This document shows, one piece after another, positions 1 through 10,905 of a stretch of DNA of 64,000 nt. Under the pieces are notes generated by a model that saw only the letters and a program-made list of their open reading frames with translations, had not been told where the DNA came from and did no database searches. Positions within the stretch are counted from its first letter, which is position 1. Each line of letters opens with the position of its first letter. Source of the stretch: Acanthosepion esculentum (Eukaryota > Mollusca > Cephalopoda > Sepiida > Sepiidae); the NCBI GenBank assembly GCA_964036315.1, contig OZ038485.1, forward strand, positions 80,758,363-80,822,362, in the 5' to 3' direction. Made by a program: the position numbers and the translations under genes.

Positions 1-450
1 GCCAAAATTCAAAGAAGGGCCTGTAATGTAATCGATCCTGATCTGGTATCTCGACTTCAGTCACTTTCTCACCAACAGGGCGTGGACTCCCTCTCTGTTT
101 TCTATAAATATGTTTATGGTAATTGTTCTGATGAGCGATCTTCCTTAGTGCCTCGACAGCATGAATTTAACTGTGCTACTAAATTGGCAACTAGATTTTC
201 CCGATTTCCCCCTTGAACTTGCTAGATGCAAACGCATGTACTATTTTGATAGTTTCCTTTCTCGCCTTTCTCGCCTGTGGAACTCCCTTCCGATGTTACC
301 CTCCCACCTATATTCTTCAAAAATCTAAATACTATCTTCTATCATTCTGAATTCTGTTCTTTTATTTTGTTTTCTCCTCACTAATGTCTTCTCATTCTCT
401 TTCACTTTCCTTGTGCCGTTGTGGTATTATCTCTGGGCTGGGGGTTAAAT
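1..450 (+). mobile_element. Jockey/CR1-like LINE, 3' end
   Basis: Translation gives the C-terminal region after the RT domain (IQRRACNVID, SRLQSLSH, FYKYVYGNCSD, then LWNSLP-like residues), broken by a frameshift near position 215. It ends in a 3' UTR containing GCCGTTGTGGTATTATC and an A-rich tail. The same family recurs on both strands through the window (for example at 40.9-41.9, 46.2-46.8 and 54.5-55.0 kb). It is a dead 5'-truncated copy, and the window edge cuts it. Confidence 0.72.
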
Positions 451-714
451 GGCAAAAAATAAAAAAATGAAAAAAAAATGAAACGTCATAAAACCTCAAA
501 CTGTCCAAGAATTATGCAAAGAGGAAAAACCTGGAGCAAACTATAGAAGACAACAACTACCTCTGAAGTGGAAGTTGACATAATCCGTGACTGTCGCGAA
601 ACCAACACAGACGTAATAAATTAGTAAGAGTTTCTGTTGCAACAAAAAAAAAAAGAAAACAACAACAAAAACAAAAAAACAATTTTGGGATCTGTTACCA
701 TGCTACATCATTTA

Positions 715-860
715 ACGCTGAGTAAGGTATTAATCCTCTTCTCCCTCCAGCTATGGGTAAATAGCAGGACTGGATTCTATACCTAGAAGAAAGACAACTC
801 TAAATTCAAAACCTGCGGAGGGTCATTTGGGGAATTTGTGGCACGTAGTGCACCAGTTGC
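715..860 (+). mobile_element. tRNA-derived SINE (family 1), 5'-truncated
   Basis: The body matches the fuller copy at 2377-2600: the segment with CCAGCTATGGGTAAATAGCA, then TCTAAATTCAAAACCTGCGG and GGCACGTAGTGCACCA. The tRNA-like head is missing. It encodes nothing. Confidence 0.6.
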
Positions 861-1095
861 AGTTGATTTGGATGTGCGCGTAGCGCAGCGTTTATCGTCG
901 CGTGAAAAGGAATCAGCGTGGCGAGGTCAAATTCCGCCGGAGCTCATTGCGATCAATTTGGCACAAATACTCTTGCGACTATGGGTAAAATCGCAGGGCA
1001 GACTGGGCTCTCTAACCTTGGTTGGAAACCAGTCTAGGAGAAGAAGAATTCAAAATGCGGTTGGGCGAGCCACTCCGTCAAAGCATACTTTCTAG
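861..1095 (+). mobile_element. diverged SINE-like unit
   Basis: Directly after the preceding SINE comes a less AT-rich stretch with a box-B-like GGTCAAATTCC and a body containing GACTATGGGTAAAATCGCAG and CCAGTCTAGGAGAAG, echoing SINE family 1. The 85-codon ORF across it looks fortuitous. It could be a distinct subfamily or a rearranged copy. Confidence 0.35.
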
Positions 1096-2376
1096 AGAAA
1101 CCGAACCAGCAACGTATATCTAAGGGAGAATATAATGACACTAAGGAAGGGAAAGGGTTTTGTTGTTTTGACAAAGTAGTTCCGCGTGTACGAATTGAAA
1201 TTTAATATGCTTTTATTCTCCCGATTTGGCATTCCCTCTGTGAATCTTCGTAATTCTGTCTTGGGTATGATATTCAAATCCCTCCACTCATTTCAGCACA
1301 ACAACCCAGGTATCCGATAAACATAACGTATTGTGGTTAGTCTTCAAGAACACGTGGCCATCTGTTGGGAAAATTGGGGGTCTTCTTTATTTGCCGATTA
1401 TCACAAAAGATTAGAATTTATTGCTAACACTTCGTTAATTGCCGTCACCGCAGTGATGATTAAGCATGCGTATCACTTCGAAATACGAGCACTGTTTTAT
1501 CTTCCACCTGAAGAACATGCCAGAAAAACCACACAGATACGTGGTTATTATATTTCAGCTAGATATTTTTTAAATGATTGTTTCAAATTGCAACTGACAG
1601 TGAAAACAGTTAAAGCATCGTAGGTGAGGACCCACGAAGAGGTAGAATGAATTCTGTTCGACCGCATTTATTGCAAATGCCTCATAATATTCAACAGTAT
1701 AATGAATTTAACTTTGATAATATCTGGATTTTTAGTGGTCTAAGTTTGAATCCCCATAGCGAAAAATGAAATAAAATAAAAATAAAAACCATTCACTTCA
1801 ATGAAAGCAAGGTGACTTCACAGCTGTCGCAGGGGATTTGTATATCTAGTGGTCAGGCAAGTACTTCTAAGAGTAACAGTAAGTATATTAATCATTTATA
1901 GTTTTAATTGCGGTGTCTTGCTTCATCTCATTAAAATATATTCCCGCTGAAAGAAGGGAGATTCTAATTTCGAATCAACTTTAGAGTTCTAAAATCCGGC
2001 ACACTGATCTAATTCCCAGAATTCCATAATGTCATAAAGTTTTAGAATCTGCTTCACGCATTGAGATGCGAAACTATATATAAAACAGGATAAGTACTCT
2101 GACGTGCCAAAAGTCAGTAGATAGAGGATAATGTTAATAATAGATGGCGCCAGCGAAGTTTGAGGTCATGAAAATCCCCAGACCTATATCAGTTTTGCTA
2201 TGACATATGGCGAGTGAGTGTGACCACCAAGTATGGTGCACATGAGAAGCCAACAAAAATTATCGGGACATGACAGACAAGTGGATGTCACATTTCTGCA
2301 ATTATGGCGAAAACTGTCGCATTTCAATCTAGGGGATACTAGAAATATATATGAAAAAGTATAGTTTTAAGGTAAG
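1096..2376. other. no recognised gene or repeat
   Basis: AT-rich sequence with only short ORFs. The longest (1333-1623, 96 codons) has no motif I recognise. Nothing here supports a gene. Confidence 0.5.
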
Positions 2377-2600
2377 CACGGTGGATAGCGGCTCGGATTG
2401 AAGAATCGGAGAGCCGATTTCGAATTCCAGTCGAATCTATTACATTCACTTACGTTGAGAAAAGTATTAATACTCTTCTTCTCCCTCCAGCTATGGGTAA
2501 ATAGAAGGACTGGGTTCTATAACTAGAAGAAGGATAACTCTAAATTCAAAACCTGCGGAGGGTCGATTGGGGACTTTGTGGTACGTAGTGCACCACGTCT
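2377..2600 (+). mobile_element. tRNA-derived SINE (family 1), near full length
   Basis: A tRNA-like head (GTGGATAGCGGCTCGG, then the box-B-like TTTCGAATTCC) is followed by TTACATTCACTTACG, the CAGCTATGGGTAAATAG body and the tail ending GTACGTAGTGCACCA. Head and spacing fit a pol III-transcribed retroposon. This is the clearest reference copy of the family in the window; other copies are at 715, 10378, 28870, 29505 and 50285. Confidence 0.75.
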
Positions 2601-2760
2601 CTGTATTCGGCCCTTCAAAAAGTGTGATTGGTTCTGCCCAAAGCCTTCCGCGCTATAATCAAATCATATGTGCTGGGGTCTGGCTGTCGGTTCCTAGGAA
2701 CTGAGCTGCTTGACACTCATACGTCGAATACGACGGGAGAGTCCACTGTATATATATAGG
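2601..2760. other. unassigned sequence
   Basis: A moderately GC-rich segment between a SINE and a Penelope-like remnant, ending in a short (TA) run. No features seen. Confidence 0.4.
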
Positions 2761-3520
2761 TAGCATATTTTTATTCAAACATGTTTCATTGAATAATATG
2801 CATATATTATGCATATTTATATAATATTCATATAAACTATCACATAAAGTAACCCTCTACCTCGACTGACCCTTATATGTTATACATATTTTTTTATATA
2901 ACAATTCTTTCTAGTTCTCTAATCAGTTTCTTGATGTTAAGATGAATTTCATCATGAAAGGTATTGTAGATTTTTCCTACCCATGTACTGTCGATCTCTT
3001 CCTAGATCACCCGCGGGGGTGAATTACAAACACAAACTTATTGAAACTGAGGTCGCTGTGATGGTGGTTTTTTAAAAAATTCACGTGAATTCGCTATGTT
3101 ATAATTATTTTAAATGTTTTTGAATTTATCCGTTGTAGTTATGGAATATTTTGCCTAACAAGCGTCCTAATATAAGGGAACTAACCAGAAAGTGCTAGAA
3201 ATGCAAAACTGCATTAAATGTTTGTTAAATGCACTTCAACATGTTGCTGCTACACTCGTAATAAGTTTTGTTGGTTGTTGATTAGCTGCTTTTGATATAG
3301 AGGTCCTCGAGTATTTGGAATTTTTGTTTATTATTTTTGTGGTGTAGTATATTTGTGTTGTCAACAAGTATGTTCCTGTTTATTGTGTAGGTGGACAGGA
3401 ATGACTTTTTAGATGTTGTGCAGCAGAACTTGTATCCGACAAATGAAGTATAAGACGTCTTGATAATGTTGTTGTCTATATTTATATATGATGAAAATAT
3501 AGTTTTAATATATGCTATTT
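2761..3520 (-). mobile_element. Penelope-like element 3' end (GIY-YIG remnant, tail)
   Basis: The minus strand aligns by eye over several hundred bases with 38835-39430 on the plus strand. It holds the same degraded region downstream of a GIY-YIG core, then ATAACTACAACGG and a tail motif where a CTGAKGA-like core has decayed to GCGGGTGATCT...AGATCGACAG near 2980-3018. All frames are broken. Family assignment rests on the better copy at 38.9 kb. Confidence 0.6.
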
Positions 3521-3559
3521 TTGGGGTGGGGTGCTCAATATCAGGGATAGGGCGTGTCT

Positions 3560-4085
3560 AAATATAAAAGTGGACACCGAGATCAACACCGAATGGCAAC
3601 AGTCTGTTCATGCTTGAACGTAATCTTCAGGCCATCTATGAGGGGAGGTATTATACACATCAGGAACTCCAAAAATCGGACCGTAATGATTGTAACGAGA
3701 AATATCTGGCTAGACAAGCAATGCAGTTTCAAATGAGATCTACATTCAATGCAAGCGGTAGCAGGTGAATATCCAGCAGGTCATTTCAACGTTCATAATC
3801 TTCCATGGCGTATGGAGGCAGAAGACCTACCAGGAACATCATTGTCTTGGCGTTTACAGGGGCACAATGCCACACCTGCGTCTGTGACGTCGTTAATTTA
3901 TCGTGGACACTGGCAACGTGTGACGCAGTCCGATGATCCACGGTTCCGGTGGTTCCACATTGATCCTAGGTTTCAGGTGGCTAGACTCCACGAGGTGATC
4001 TTATTATCAATAGGGAACGGTGCATAATGCTGTAGAATGTGTTCACGTGCTGTGAGCTGTGTTCGCTGGTCTGCTCATATGTGTC
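3560..4085 (+). pseudogene. degenerate Tc1-like transposase fragment
   Basis: In several frames there are pieces resembling Tc1 transposase, notably HWQRV followed by SDDPRF and RFQVARLHE at about 3908-4000, matching the usual HWxxVxFSDExRF segment around the first catalytic Asp. No terminal repeats were found and the reading frame is broken. The call rests on this short segment. Confidence 0.4.
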
Positions 4086-4097
4086 ATTAACTGGTAC

Positions 4098-4560
4098 TGA
4101 GCTGTTACGTGACATCTGTTCTTTACGGCAGCGAATGTTGGACGATTTCCTCAAAGATGAAGAAGAGACTCGAGGCGACGGAGATGTGGTTCTTTCTGCA
4201 GAAGGATGCTAAGGATATCATGGACCGAGCATGTGAGCAACGACGAGGTCTTGGAGAGGTTGCAAACAAGGAGGAGTCTTATACTTGCGATCAGAAAGAG
4301 GCCGCTGAAGTTTCTGGGACACATAATGAGGAAGGAGGTCCTAGAGAATCTGATACTCACGGGTCGAATAGAGGGAAAGAGAGACAAGGGAAAGCAGCAC
4401 GTGACTTTCCTGACAAGCTTTAGCAGGTGCCTGACAGAACGTGGTCAGGAGAAGAAGCAGAGGGAAGGAACTTGCTGAGAGCTGCAAGAGATAGAGGGAA
4501 GTGGAGACCCATGATCGCCTACGCTCGGAAAGGACACGCCACATAAAAAGAGAAAGAACT
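4098..4560 (+). mobile_element. RTE-type LINE 3' end (copy 1)
   Basis: Split over two frames, the translation gives LYGSECWTISSKMKKRLEA, WTEHVSNDEVLERLQ, IRKRPLKFLGHIMRKE and a C-terminus near KGHAT, followed by an A/G-rich tail. This is the conserved end of an RTE-like reverse transcriptase ORF. The copy is severely 5'-truncated. A second close copy lies inverted at 12.3-13.0 kb. Confidence 0.8.
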
Positions 4561-5017
4561 GGTGTCTGCTACGTTACACTACCTTATGATCAATTGCACC
4601 CAATCAAGTATTTCATACACCCCAGCGACAATGGGCTTTTCTATCATACAATCAAAGCCCAAACAGAAGAAATATCCCAGTCTCAATAAACACTTCCAGT
4701 TACAATACTGTCCTGACCATACCAATATGAAGATACCAGAGGAAATAATATATGCATTAGTATATATCTGAATATTACAAAGTTTGTTTTCAGAAGTTAA
4801 GTAACAACGAAACTAATCACGAGACCGTCGAGAAAGCCATTAAAAAAACAACCAAAAAATAATAAAGCCTCACTTTTGGGCTATGATCTGTTTTTAGCCA
4901 CCCTCAATTACAGAGATTTTGGCTTGTGTAATAACGTATCTTCTTTTGTTTTCAGACAATACCGTGTAAGTATCAAGCTACTCTAATCTATAAACGATAG
5001 TTGACTTATATTTTGCA
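4561..5017. other. no recognised gene or repeat
   Basis: AT-rich spacer between LINE and Tc1 remnants. Only shadow ORFs are present. Confidence 0.45.
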
Positions 5018-5400
5018 ATGAAAGTTCGCGGAAGTAAGGAAATTGGTGAATTTCAACGAGTGCATGTAATAGGATGGCATCAGTGTGGCAAGTCAAATAA
5101 AGAAATTGCTGGGTTTTTCTAGGTTAATCATCAAAGGGTTAATAATATTGTCAAGAAATTTAATGAACAAGGCCATTGTCGTGTGGAACAACGTTCAGGA
5201 AGACCAAGTATCGTGTCTGAGTGAACGAAAAGGGCGCTGAAGATGAAAGTCATCGGAAACCGTCGTCAGAGCGTCAAAGATGTCGCCAACAGCATGGAAA
5301 TATCGCCATATGCGGTGAGAAAGACTCTGAAAGATCTAGGCTATCAAAGAAGAGATGCAAGAAAGAAGCCCTTGATTTCAGGTTTAATAGGAGCATGCTT
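5018..5400 (+). pseudogene. Tc1-like transposase N-terminal domain, broken
   Basis: Starting at ATG 5018 one frame reads MKVRGSKEIGEFQRVHVIGW, then NNIVKKFNEQGHCRVEQRSG with an RPS motif, then SVKDVANSMEISPYAVRKTL. This is the paired helix-turn-helix plus GRPS-type linker of Tc1 transposases. Two in-frame stops (5120-5122 TAG, 5222-5224 TGA) kill it, and the catalytic domain is absent because LINE-derived sequence follows. Confidence 0.7.
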
Positions 5401-5439
5401 ATGGACTTGGCGAAAGAATTCGGGAGCAAAGATTATGAA

Positions 5440-6053
5440 TTTTGGCAGTCTCTGCGATGAAGAGATTCGCTGCTATTAGGCTGATTTTCCTCAGCTTTCG
5501 CCGAGTGAAGCGGCTAGCTGCGAGGGTGAGATCACGTAGTCTACTTGGCATTGAAGAGGGTCGACAGTGGCAAGTCTCTGGGACGTGTTGGTTTACCCTA
5601 TTAATTGTACTTGAGGCTGTCGCACATCTTTGTGCCGATTTTGATATCGTGTTTAACAATCTGTTCCGGCAGGGGTCCATCCACAATCGGATCACCGGGA
5701 ATGTGATCACACTGTTGAAAAAGGGTAAGGATGGTGGGCAAGAATTAGATGATTACAGGCCCATAACTCTGCTAAACACAGAGTTAAAGATTTGGGCCAA
5801 GATCCTAACGAAGCCTTTGCAGTCAGTTGCCCAGATTCTGTTGGGACTTGAGCAGACTGCTGCTGTAAAGAGACGAACAATTCAACCTGCATCTGATTTG
5901 TACGATACCAGAGGGTGTAAAAGACGACGAGCAAGACGCGCTGATCAATTTGGATCGGTCCATCCGATTCGATTAGGGATTCATACTCTCCCCCTCATTT
6001 CATACCATCTTAAAATTTATATATATATATTTTCTATGAACATTTGTACATAA
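5440..6053 (+). pseudogene. non-LTR retrotransposon RT fragment
   Basis: The open frame contains GNVITLLKKGKDGG, ELDDYRPITLLNTELKIWAK and GLEQTAAVKRRTIQ, the conserved fingers region at the start of LINE reverse transcriptases. The palm domain with the catalytic Asp residues is missing. This family differs from the RTE and Jockey-like copies in the window. The open frame is longer than the real homology, which runs about 5640-5890. Confidence 0.65.
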
Positions 6054-6285
6054 GAAATTTTTAAATCTCGGGGTGTTTTTGTAGGTTCATTTTGTGCATG
6101 GGGTGTTGTGGTATATGTAGTAGTGAATAGTGAAGGATCAAAAATTGTATATGCGTTACTTCTAATGAATGAATGGGTCGTGAATCAGATTAGGTAGGTA
6201 TAAGATAGTTAATGAAGACCAGCCTCACCCCACTTCCTCTTTTGGCCCTGTGCTGCAATTATTGTAATATTGTAATTTCACAATA
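6054..6285. other. unassigned AT-rich sequence
   Basis: No feature seen upstream of the Penelope-like left terminal repeat. Confidence 0.35.
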
Positions 6286-6300
6286 ATAAATATTGTTCCA

Positions 6301-6341
6301 CTTGCCTAGGGAGACCTTACGGTCGAAACCAGGTTTGCAAG
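6301..6341 (+). ncRNA. degenerate hammerhead-like motif, left terminal repeat
   Basis: Stem I CTTGC pairs with GCAAG. The core position reads CTAGGGA instead of CTGANGA. Stem II GACC/GGTC is perfect, then GAAA and an 8-nt segment before the stem I strand. The core changes should abolish activity; the intact pairings show it is a decayed relative of the motif at 8928. Confidence 0.6.
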
Positions 6342-6699
6342 GCTGGTTGGGATTTTGGCCCTTTCTTAAATATCTTAGGTCTACATATTCGATTTTGAAT
6401 GTTGCATTGAGAACCTTTCGTTGTCTATACCTTTTAGGTGCAGCTGTTTTCAGTCTCCTTTTAAATTTCTATCCTTATTCTTGCTCTCCCTGCCGATTGG
6501 GCAATTTTTGGCATGTAATATAATTTTACTCCTTCCTTTTTAATTTTTGAACTCAACATTAAACACACATTGAAGAACATCCCTATACCAAGTAGGCATA
6601 ATTACAAAAACTTGCGTTGTTGAATAAGATCGAACCCTTTCTAGGTGAAATGAGATAGAAAGCCCTGTTTACTTTTAATAAATATACTAGTGGGCGTGA

Positions 6700-8779
6700 A
6701 AGTGATGATATATTCCACCTTACAACCAGGAGGTACCCACCGGTTGTCGAGGAGTCGTCTGGCTTTGAGAGAGGCCTTTTAAGTATTATGGACAATTTGC
6801 AGTTTAGAAACATTAAATGCGGCTTCCAAAAGGTGTAAACGCCGAACGTTGAGGAAATCAAAAATATAAAGAAAATATTAGTCATGGGCAACAAAATAAA
6901 AAAAAAAGTATATTTAATGAGCCCTGGCGGTTACAAAAGAAAAGTTGCCAACGAGGTCACTAAGTTTTATAGGAAAGCTCCCAATTCTTATGTTGATATT
7001 ATTAACAAAGAAGCAAAGGATATTGCAAATAAAATGGGCATTAACGACAAAATGCATACAGTTTGTGAAAGGGAAGCGTTCATCACGGTAAAGGACCATA
7101 AAGAAAACTTCCGCAGTTGTCCTTCATTTCGGCTATTTAGCCCTACAAAGACGGAGCTTATCAGCCATGTTATTATTCAAAATGTCTGTGATTTTCTGAG
7201 AGTAGCCACGCAGGTCAATCAGTGGCAAGGTACTAATGAGTGTATTACCTAGTTTAGCAATATTAATAACAAGAATGATTTGGTCTTTATTAAATATGAT
7301 GTTTGCGACTTTTACCGATCCATTACCGAGAAAGATCTCACGGAAGCATTGAATCATGCCAAACAATTTGTATCCATTCACCCAGACCGTTTGGATGTTA
7401 TTTTCCACTGTAGAAAGTCTGCGTTATTTCATGGTGGAGAGGTATGGGTAAAAAATCCCGTGAAAGGATCTCTTGATGGAGCAGAAGTTTCTGAGCATAT
7501 GAGTATTTATATATTGAGTAAAATCAATAAAATTGTCCATATAGACAGCCACGGATTATACAGAGTGTTATGAATAATCAAGAGTGGTCTCCCTTTGTTT
7601 TGTTACTCTCCTCTTTGAGAGAGCTATTTCTGTTTACTAAGACTATAAAAGGACACTATACGCGAACCTTGTATTCTCAATTAATTAAAGCTTTCTTAAA
7701 GCCTACATCTGCGTATTTTTGTCATTACACGGGGATAACGACCAGATGACTGTACCCAATAATAGAAGGGCCAACGATAATATTCGAAAGAAACTTTTTA
7801 AAGATTTTTAAGGAATTAAGTTGAGATGGGCAACTAAATTGTCCAATATTTGGATGTCGAATTTGACCTCACAGTTGGTACGGTTTCGCATTACATAAAA
7901 CCTAATGCTGTCCTCAAATACGTGAATACCAGGTCAAACTGCCCCGTGAGTGTAATCAGACACATCCCCAAATGGATTGAATGTAGAATCTCAATAAATC
8001 CATCCACAAATGAGATTTTTAATTATAAGAAAAAAGAATATGAAAACGCTTTGAGAGATATGGGCATATTACCAACTCGGCTTTCACAACTCATGCCCAG
8101 CCTAAACGTAAATCCAGAAGCAGGAACCCAATCTGGTTTCACCTCCACCTTTAATTTGCAATTAAAAACCAAAATTGGAAAGATATTTTTAAATTATTTG
8201 GTTAAACATTTTCCTAAAAACTCTTTATTAGATAAGGTGTTTAATAGAAACACGGTGAAACTGAGTTACAGCTGCTCTGGTAACTTGGAAAATGTTATGA
8301 AGAACAGTAATCTTAAAATCTTGGAGACGGAAAGAGGTGGAAGGGAAGAAAAGGAGAAATACAACTGCAGAAATAAACACAATTGTCCATTGGATGGGGA
8401 GTGCCGCACAGAAGGCATCATTTACACTGCTGAGGTCAGTGATAATAAAGGTTTCAAGAAAATATACATTGGATGTACTGAGGGCCCTTTCAGAAAGAGG
8501 TTTAACTATTATGCTTCGTCTTTTAGGTTGAAGAGATATAGAAATGACATCAAGCTTGCTGATTGTGTCTAGAAATGCAGAGATTGGTATGGCAGGAGTC
8601 CTTGTGTAAAGTGTAACATGGTAAAGAGGGTGAAAACTGACAGAATTCGTGGTTACTGTTGCCGGCTGTGCCAGGAAGAGAAATTGGTCCTTGTCACATA
8701 TCTTGATAAAGGTGTAAATGAGAGAACTGAGATTATGTCAGGGTGCAGGCATTTAAGTAAATATTTTAGGTACCTATGA
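6700..8779 (+). pseudogene. Penelope-like RT + GIY-YIG polyprotein, broken
   Basis: In order: an N-terminal segment with NLQFRNIKCGF (about 6790), a thumb-proximal region with FITVKDHKENFRSCPS (7079-7126), IKYDVCDFYRSIT (motif A with one Asp, 7288-7326), GSLDGAEVSEHMSIYILSK (7466-7525) and GLYR (7552-7563), where the YRDD motif is cut by an LTR. After 7746 the DD codons resume, then NNRRANDNIRKKLFKDF, LDVEFDLTVG, the Cys motif CRNKHNCPLDGEC and the GIY-YIG region IIYTAEV...YIGCTEGPFRKRF. After one TAG the frame continues with CRLCQEEKLVLV and SGCRHLSKYF to TGA at 8777. The family's RT reverse-transcribes its RNA and GIY-YIG nicks the target. This copy cannot be active. Confidence 0.82.
7566..7740 (+). 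mobile_element. solo LTR inserted in the Penelope-like RT
   Basis: A 175-bp block starts TGTTATGAATAATC and ends GGGGATAACG, has a TATA-like CTATAAAAGG at about 7643-7652, and interrupts coding sequence. Removing it together with a 5-bp imperfect duplication (ACAGAG before, ACCAG after) rejoins TAC AGA G with AT GAC, restoring Tyr-Arg-Asp-Asp. Ends, size and TATA box fit an LTR left after LTR-LTR recombination. The terminal CG instead of CA is the weak point. Confidence 0.62.
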
Positions 8780-8927
8780 ACCCAGATGTGAGAAATAAAA
8801 ATAATAATTATTTCACCCCTCTTTTCCTCATTTTTCCATCTCTTCTCTTCCCCCATCCTTATACTTTTACCCTCTCACATCCGGTGGTTATATTGGAGTA
8901 GTTTTCTATGGCTTGGGCATCTTTCCA

Positions 8928-8968
8928 CTTGCCTGAAGAGACACTAGGGTCGAAACTCGTGTTGCGAG
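8928..8968 (+). ncRNA. hammerhead-like ribozyme motif, right terminal repeat
   Basis: Stem I CTTGC (8928-8932) pairs with GCGAG (8964-8968, one G-U). Core CTGAAGA (8933-8939; position 7 is tolerant in the family), stem II GAC/GTC, GAAA at 8952-8955, a minimal stem III C-TCGT-G, then UU at the expected cleavage position. This is the type I plan with tiny helix III reported for Penelope-like elements. Stem II is only about 3 bp, so activity is uncertain. Confidence 0.6.
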
Positions 8969-9005
8969 GCTGGTTGGCATTTTAGCCTTTTGATTTTTAA
9001 GGTAT

Positions 9006-9377
9006 GCTATATTTATGGATGTATATACATTCAGGTTTAGAGCTTACGTAAATATAAAATATATAATAATAAAGTTAACTAATAGTACTATAAATAGCCC
9101 CTTCCCTCAAAAAATAAATAAATAAATAAAATAAAATAAACTGCATTCGGATCCACAATTATTCCCACTCAGTAGCCCCTGCTATCGGATATATGTAAAA
9201 AAAAAATAAATAGAAACTCCCATTTTCACCTTTCCGCCTTATGGAGCGCCAATGCCCTACACTTTTTTTTTACTAGTCCGTTTTGTTTCTTTTCAGAACT
9301 GATGATCCTACTCTACATAACAATTTCTAGAGTAGGAGTGTCAGTAGATTTGTCCAGATTTTTAGGGGTCAGAATGA
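9006..9377. other. AT-rich spacer
   Basis: Short A-rich runs including a (AAAT)-like tract near 9110-9140. No gene seen. Confidence 0.4.
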
Positions 9378-9379
9378 TT

Positions 9380-10130
9380 GGAGAGTCAGAAGGAGCCAGT
9401 CAGCACGGAATTGCAGACCATAATATATTTTGCTCGACTGAATAAGAATCATTTTAGAAACAAAAAAAAGAACATGCATCACCACATTCTGGGCGACCTG
9501 GACCCTCAGACAAATGCCGGCTTGTTGTTCAGCGATCTACGGAGATCCACCCAAGAGAAAAGTCTTCCGACATAGCAGCGGCTATTAACGTGAGTCACAG
9601 AACATCAGTATGGTATCATCATATCATTAGCTATCATGGGAGGTTTGCTAGACGTAAGCCTTTATACCATGTATTGAAGAGTCCGAACATTTGGCATGGT
9701 GTAATCTTCTCGGAGGAATCATCCTTTTCCCAATTATCTGCCAGAGGACGTATCTGGATCTGGAAAAAACTCAGTCAGGAGTTTTCCAAGAACAACGAGC
9801 AACCAATTATTAAACACTTGAGTTTCCGTGAAGGTCTAGGAAACGATTGGAACTCTGTTCGCTCGGCCATGTTAGAACGCACTGGTGATATTAATGCTGC
9901 AATATGTTGCCAGCATTCAGAAAGGACTTCTTCCCATTTATTTCAGTCATTAGATGGCTGAGGCCGTCACATATTTAATGCAAGACTGCACTTCAAACTT
10001 TGTTTCAAAAGTAACTTGGGCGTGACTGGCGCAAAATGAGGTTTGAGCTTTACCGATCGAAAGTCAGGGACCCTAATAAATACGCCTGAGTCTTATTAGG
10101 AGGAATTACTGCGTAAGAAACGTATGAACC
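9380..10130 (+). pseudogene. Tc1-like transposase remnant
   Basis: Pieces in shifting frames: a GRP linker near 9495-9510 followed by a second HTH-like stretch, ISYHGRFARRKPL (9626-9664), and NIWHGVIFSEESSFSQ with GRIWIWKKLSQEF (9688-9784). The latter is the Tc1 segment around the first catalytic Asp, here read as Glu-Glu (SEES). Several frameshifts and stops. No terminal repeats identified. Confidence 0.58.
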
Positions 10131-10377
10131 CTGTTTCCCTCGAACCCGCGAAGAACCGTTTCAACTTCTACATTCTACTTTGGCAGAATTTTACCAGTTG
10201 AATATTGTAGTCCCTATCAATTCTATGCTTGCTGACAGAATGAAGGCACCCAAGGTCAGAGGTAGCGTCGACTGCGGATTAATAGATGCAGTCATTGATT
10301 GATGAAACAATGTTTTCCCAAACTGTAGTTTGCTGATTTATCTTTAGTTTCCAAATTTGGTGAGTGTTTACATGGAA

Positions 10378-10580
10378 GTGGAGCAATGGATAGCGGCTCG
10401 GATTGGCGGATCGGAGAGCTGAGTTCGAATTCCAGTTGATTCCATTACATTCACTTACGAGGAAAGGCATGATTCCATCTCTTCCGCCACGAGCTATGGG
10501 TAAATAGCAGGACACATCGGTCCCTTTAGCCTTGCTTGGCAACCAGTCAAGGAGAGGAAAACTCTGAATTCAAACCAGCC
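10378..10580 (+). mobile_element. tRNA-derived SINE (family 1)
   Basis: Head ATGGATAGCGGCTCGG, box-B-like GAGTTCGAATTCC, ATTACATTCACTTACG, then the GAGCTATGGGTAAATAGCAG body and CTGAATTCAAACCAGCC tail. Close to the copy at 2377 but with a different tail segment (CCAGTCAAGGAGAGG). Confidence 0.72.
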
Positions 10581-10786
10581 TGGACCTGCTCGAATCGCTT
10601 TAACCTCAAAATATGTATAGATGTGTGTATAGCGACCGCTTGTGGATCCATATTCTCACTGAAACACGTCCTTCGGGATGCGGCAGATTCGTTTGACGGA
10701 GCCGGCTCAACCAGTCGAGTCAATGCCACAACAAGTACAAATAAGTAGTACCTGCAAAATCTATATTATCGATTGAACACCTAATA

Positions 10787-10905
10787 CAGTATTTCTCAAC
10801 CTTTTTAAGCAACGGCACACCTCGAAACAAATGAAGACATCACGACACATTTAGCAACGTTTTTAAAGGGTATACATTTAAATGTTATGAAATAAAATGG
10901 AGGAC
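10787..10905 (+). mobile_element. hAT element terminal fragment
   Basis: Begins CAGTATTTCTCAACC, typical of hAT terminal repeats. It continues with ACGACACATTTAGCAAC and a segment ending TTATGAAATAAAAT that matches the end of the hAT element at 61572-61875. No opposite end was found nearby. Confidence 0.55.

Larger units (their letters stand above)
6290..9005 (+). mobile_element. Penelope-like element with direct terminal repeats
   Basis: About 65 bp around 6298-6362 and 8922-8990 are direct repeats (TTCCACTTGCCT to GCATTTTAGCCC-like), flanking an RT plus GIY-YIG coding remnant on the same strand. This matches the pseudo-LTR layout of Penelope-like elements, and both repeats carry a hammerhead-like motif. 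The element is dead: several frameshifts, a premature TAG at 8570-8572 and an LTR insertion in the RT active site. Confidence 0.78.

Noticed and set aside
1333..1623. 96-codon ORF as a host gene
   Set aside because: No recognisable domain, and no neighbouring exons or splice-site evidence that I can support.
3749..4027. 92-codon ORF as an intact gene
   Set aside because: Only a short Tc1-like stretch is recognisable and the rest does not align in the same frame.
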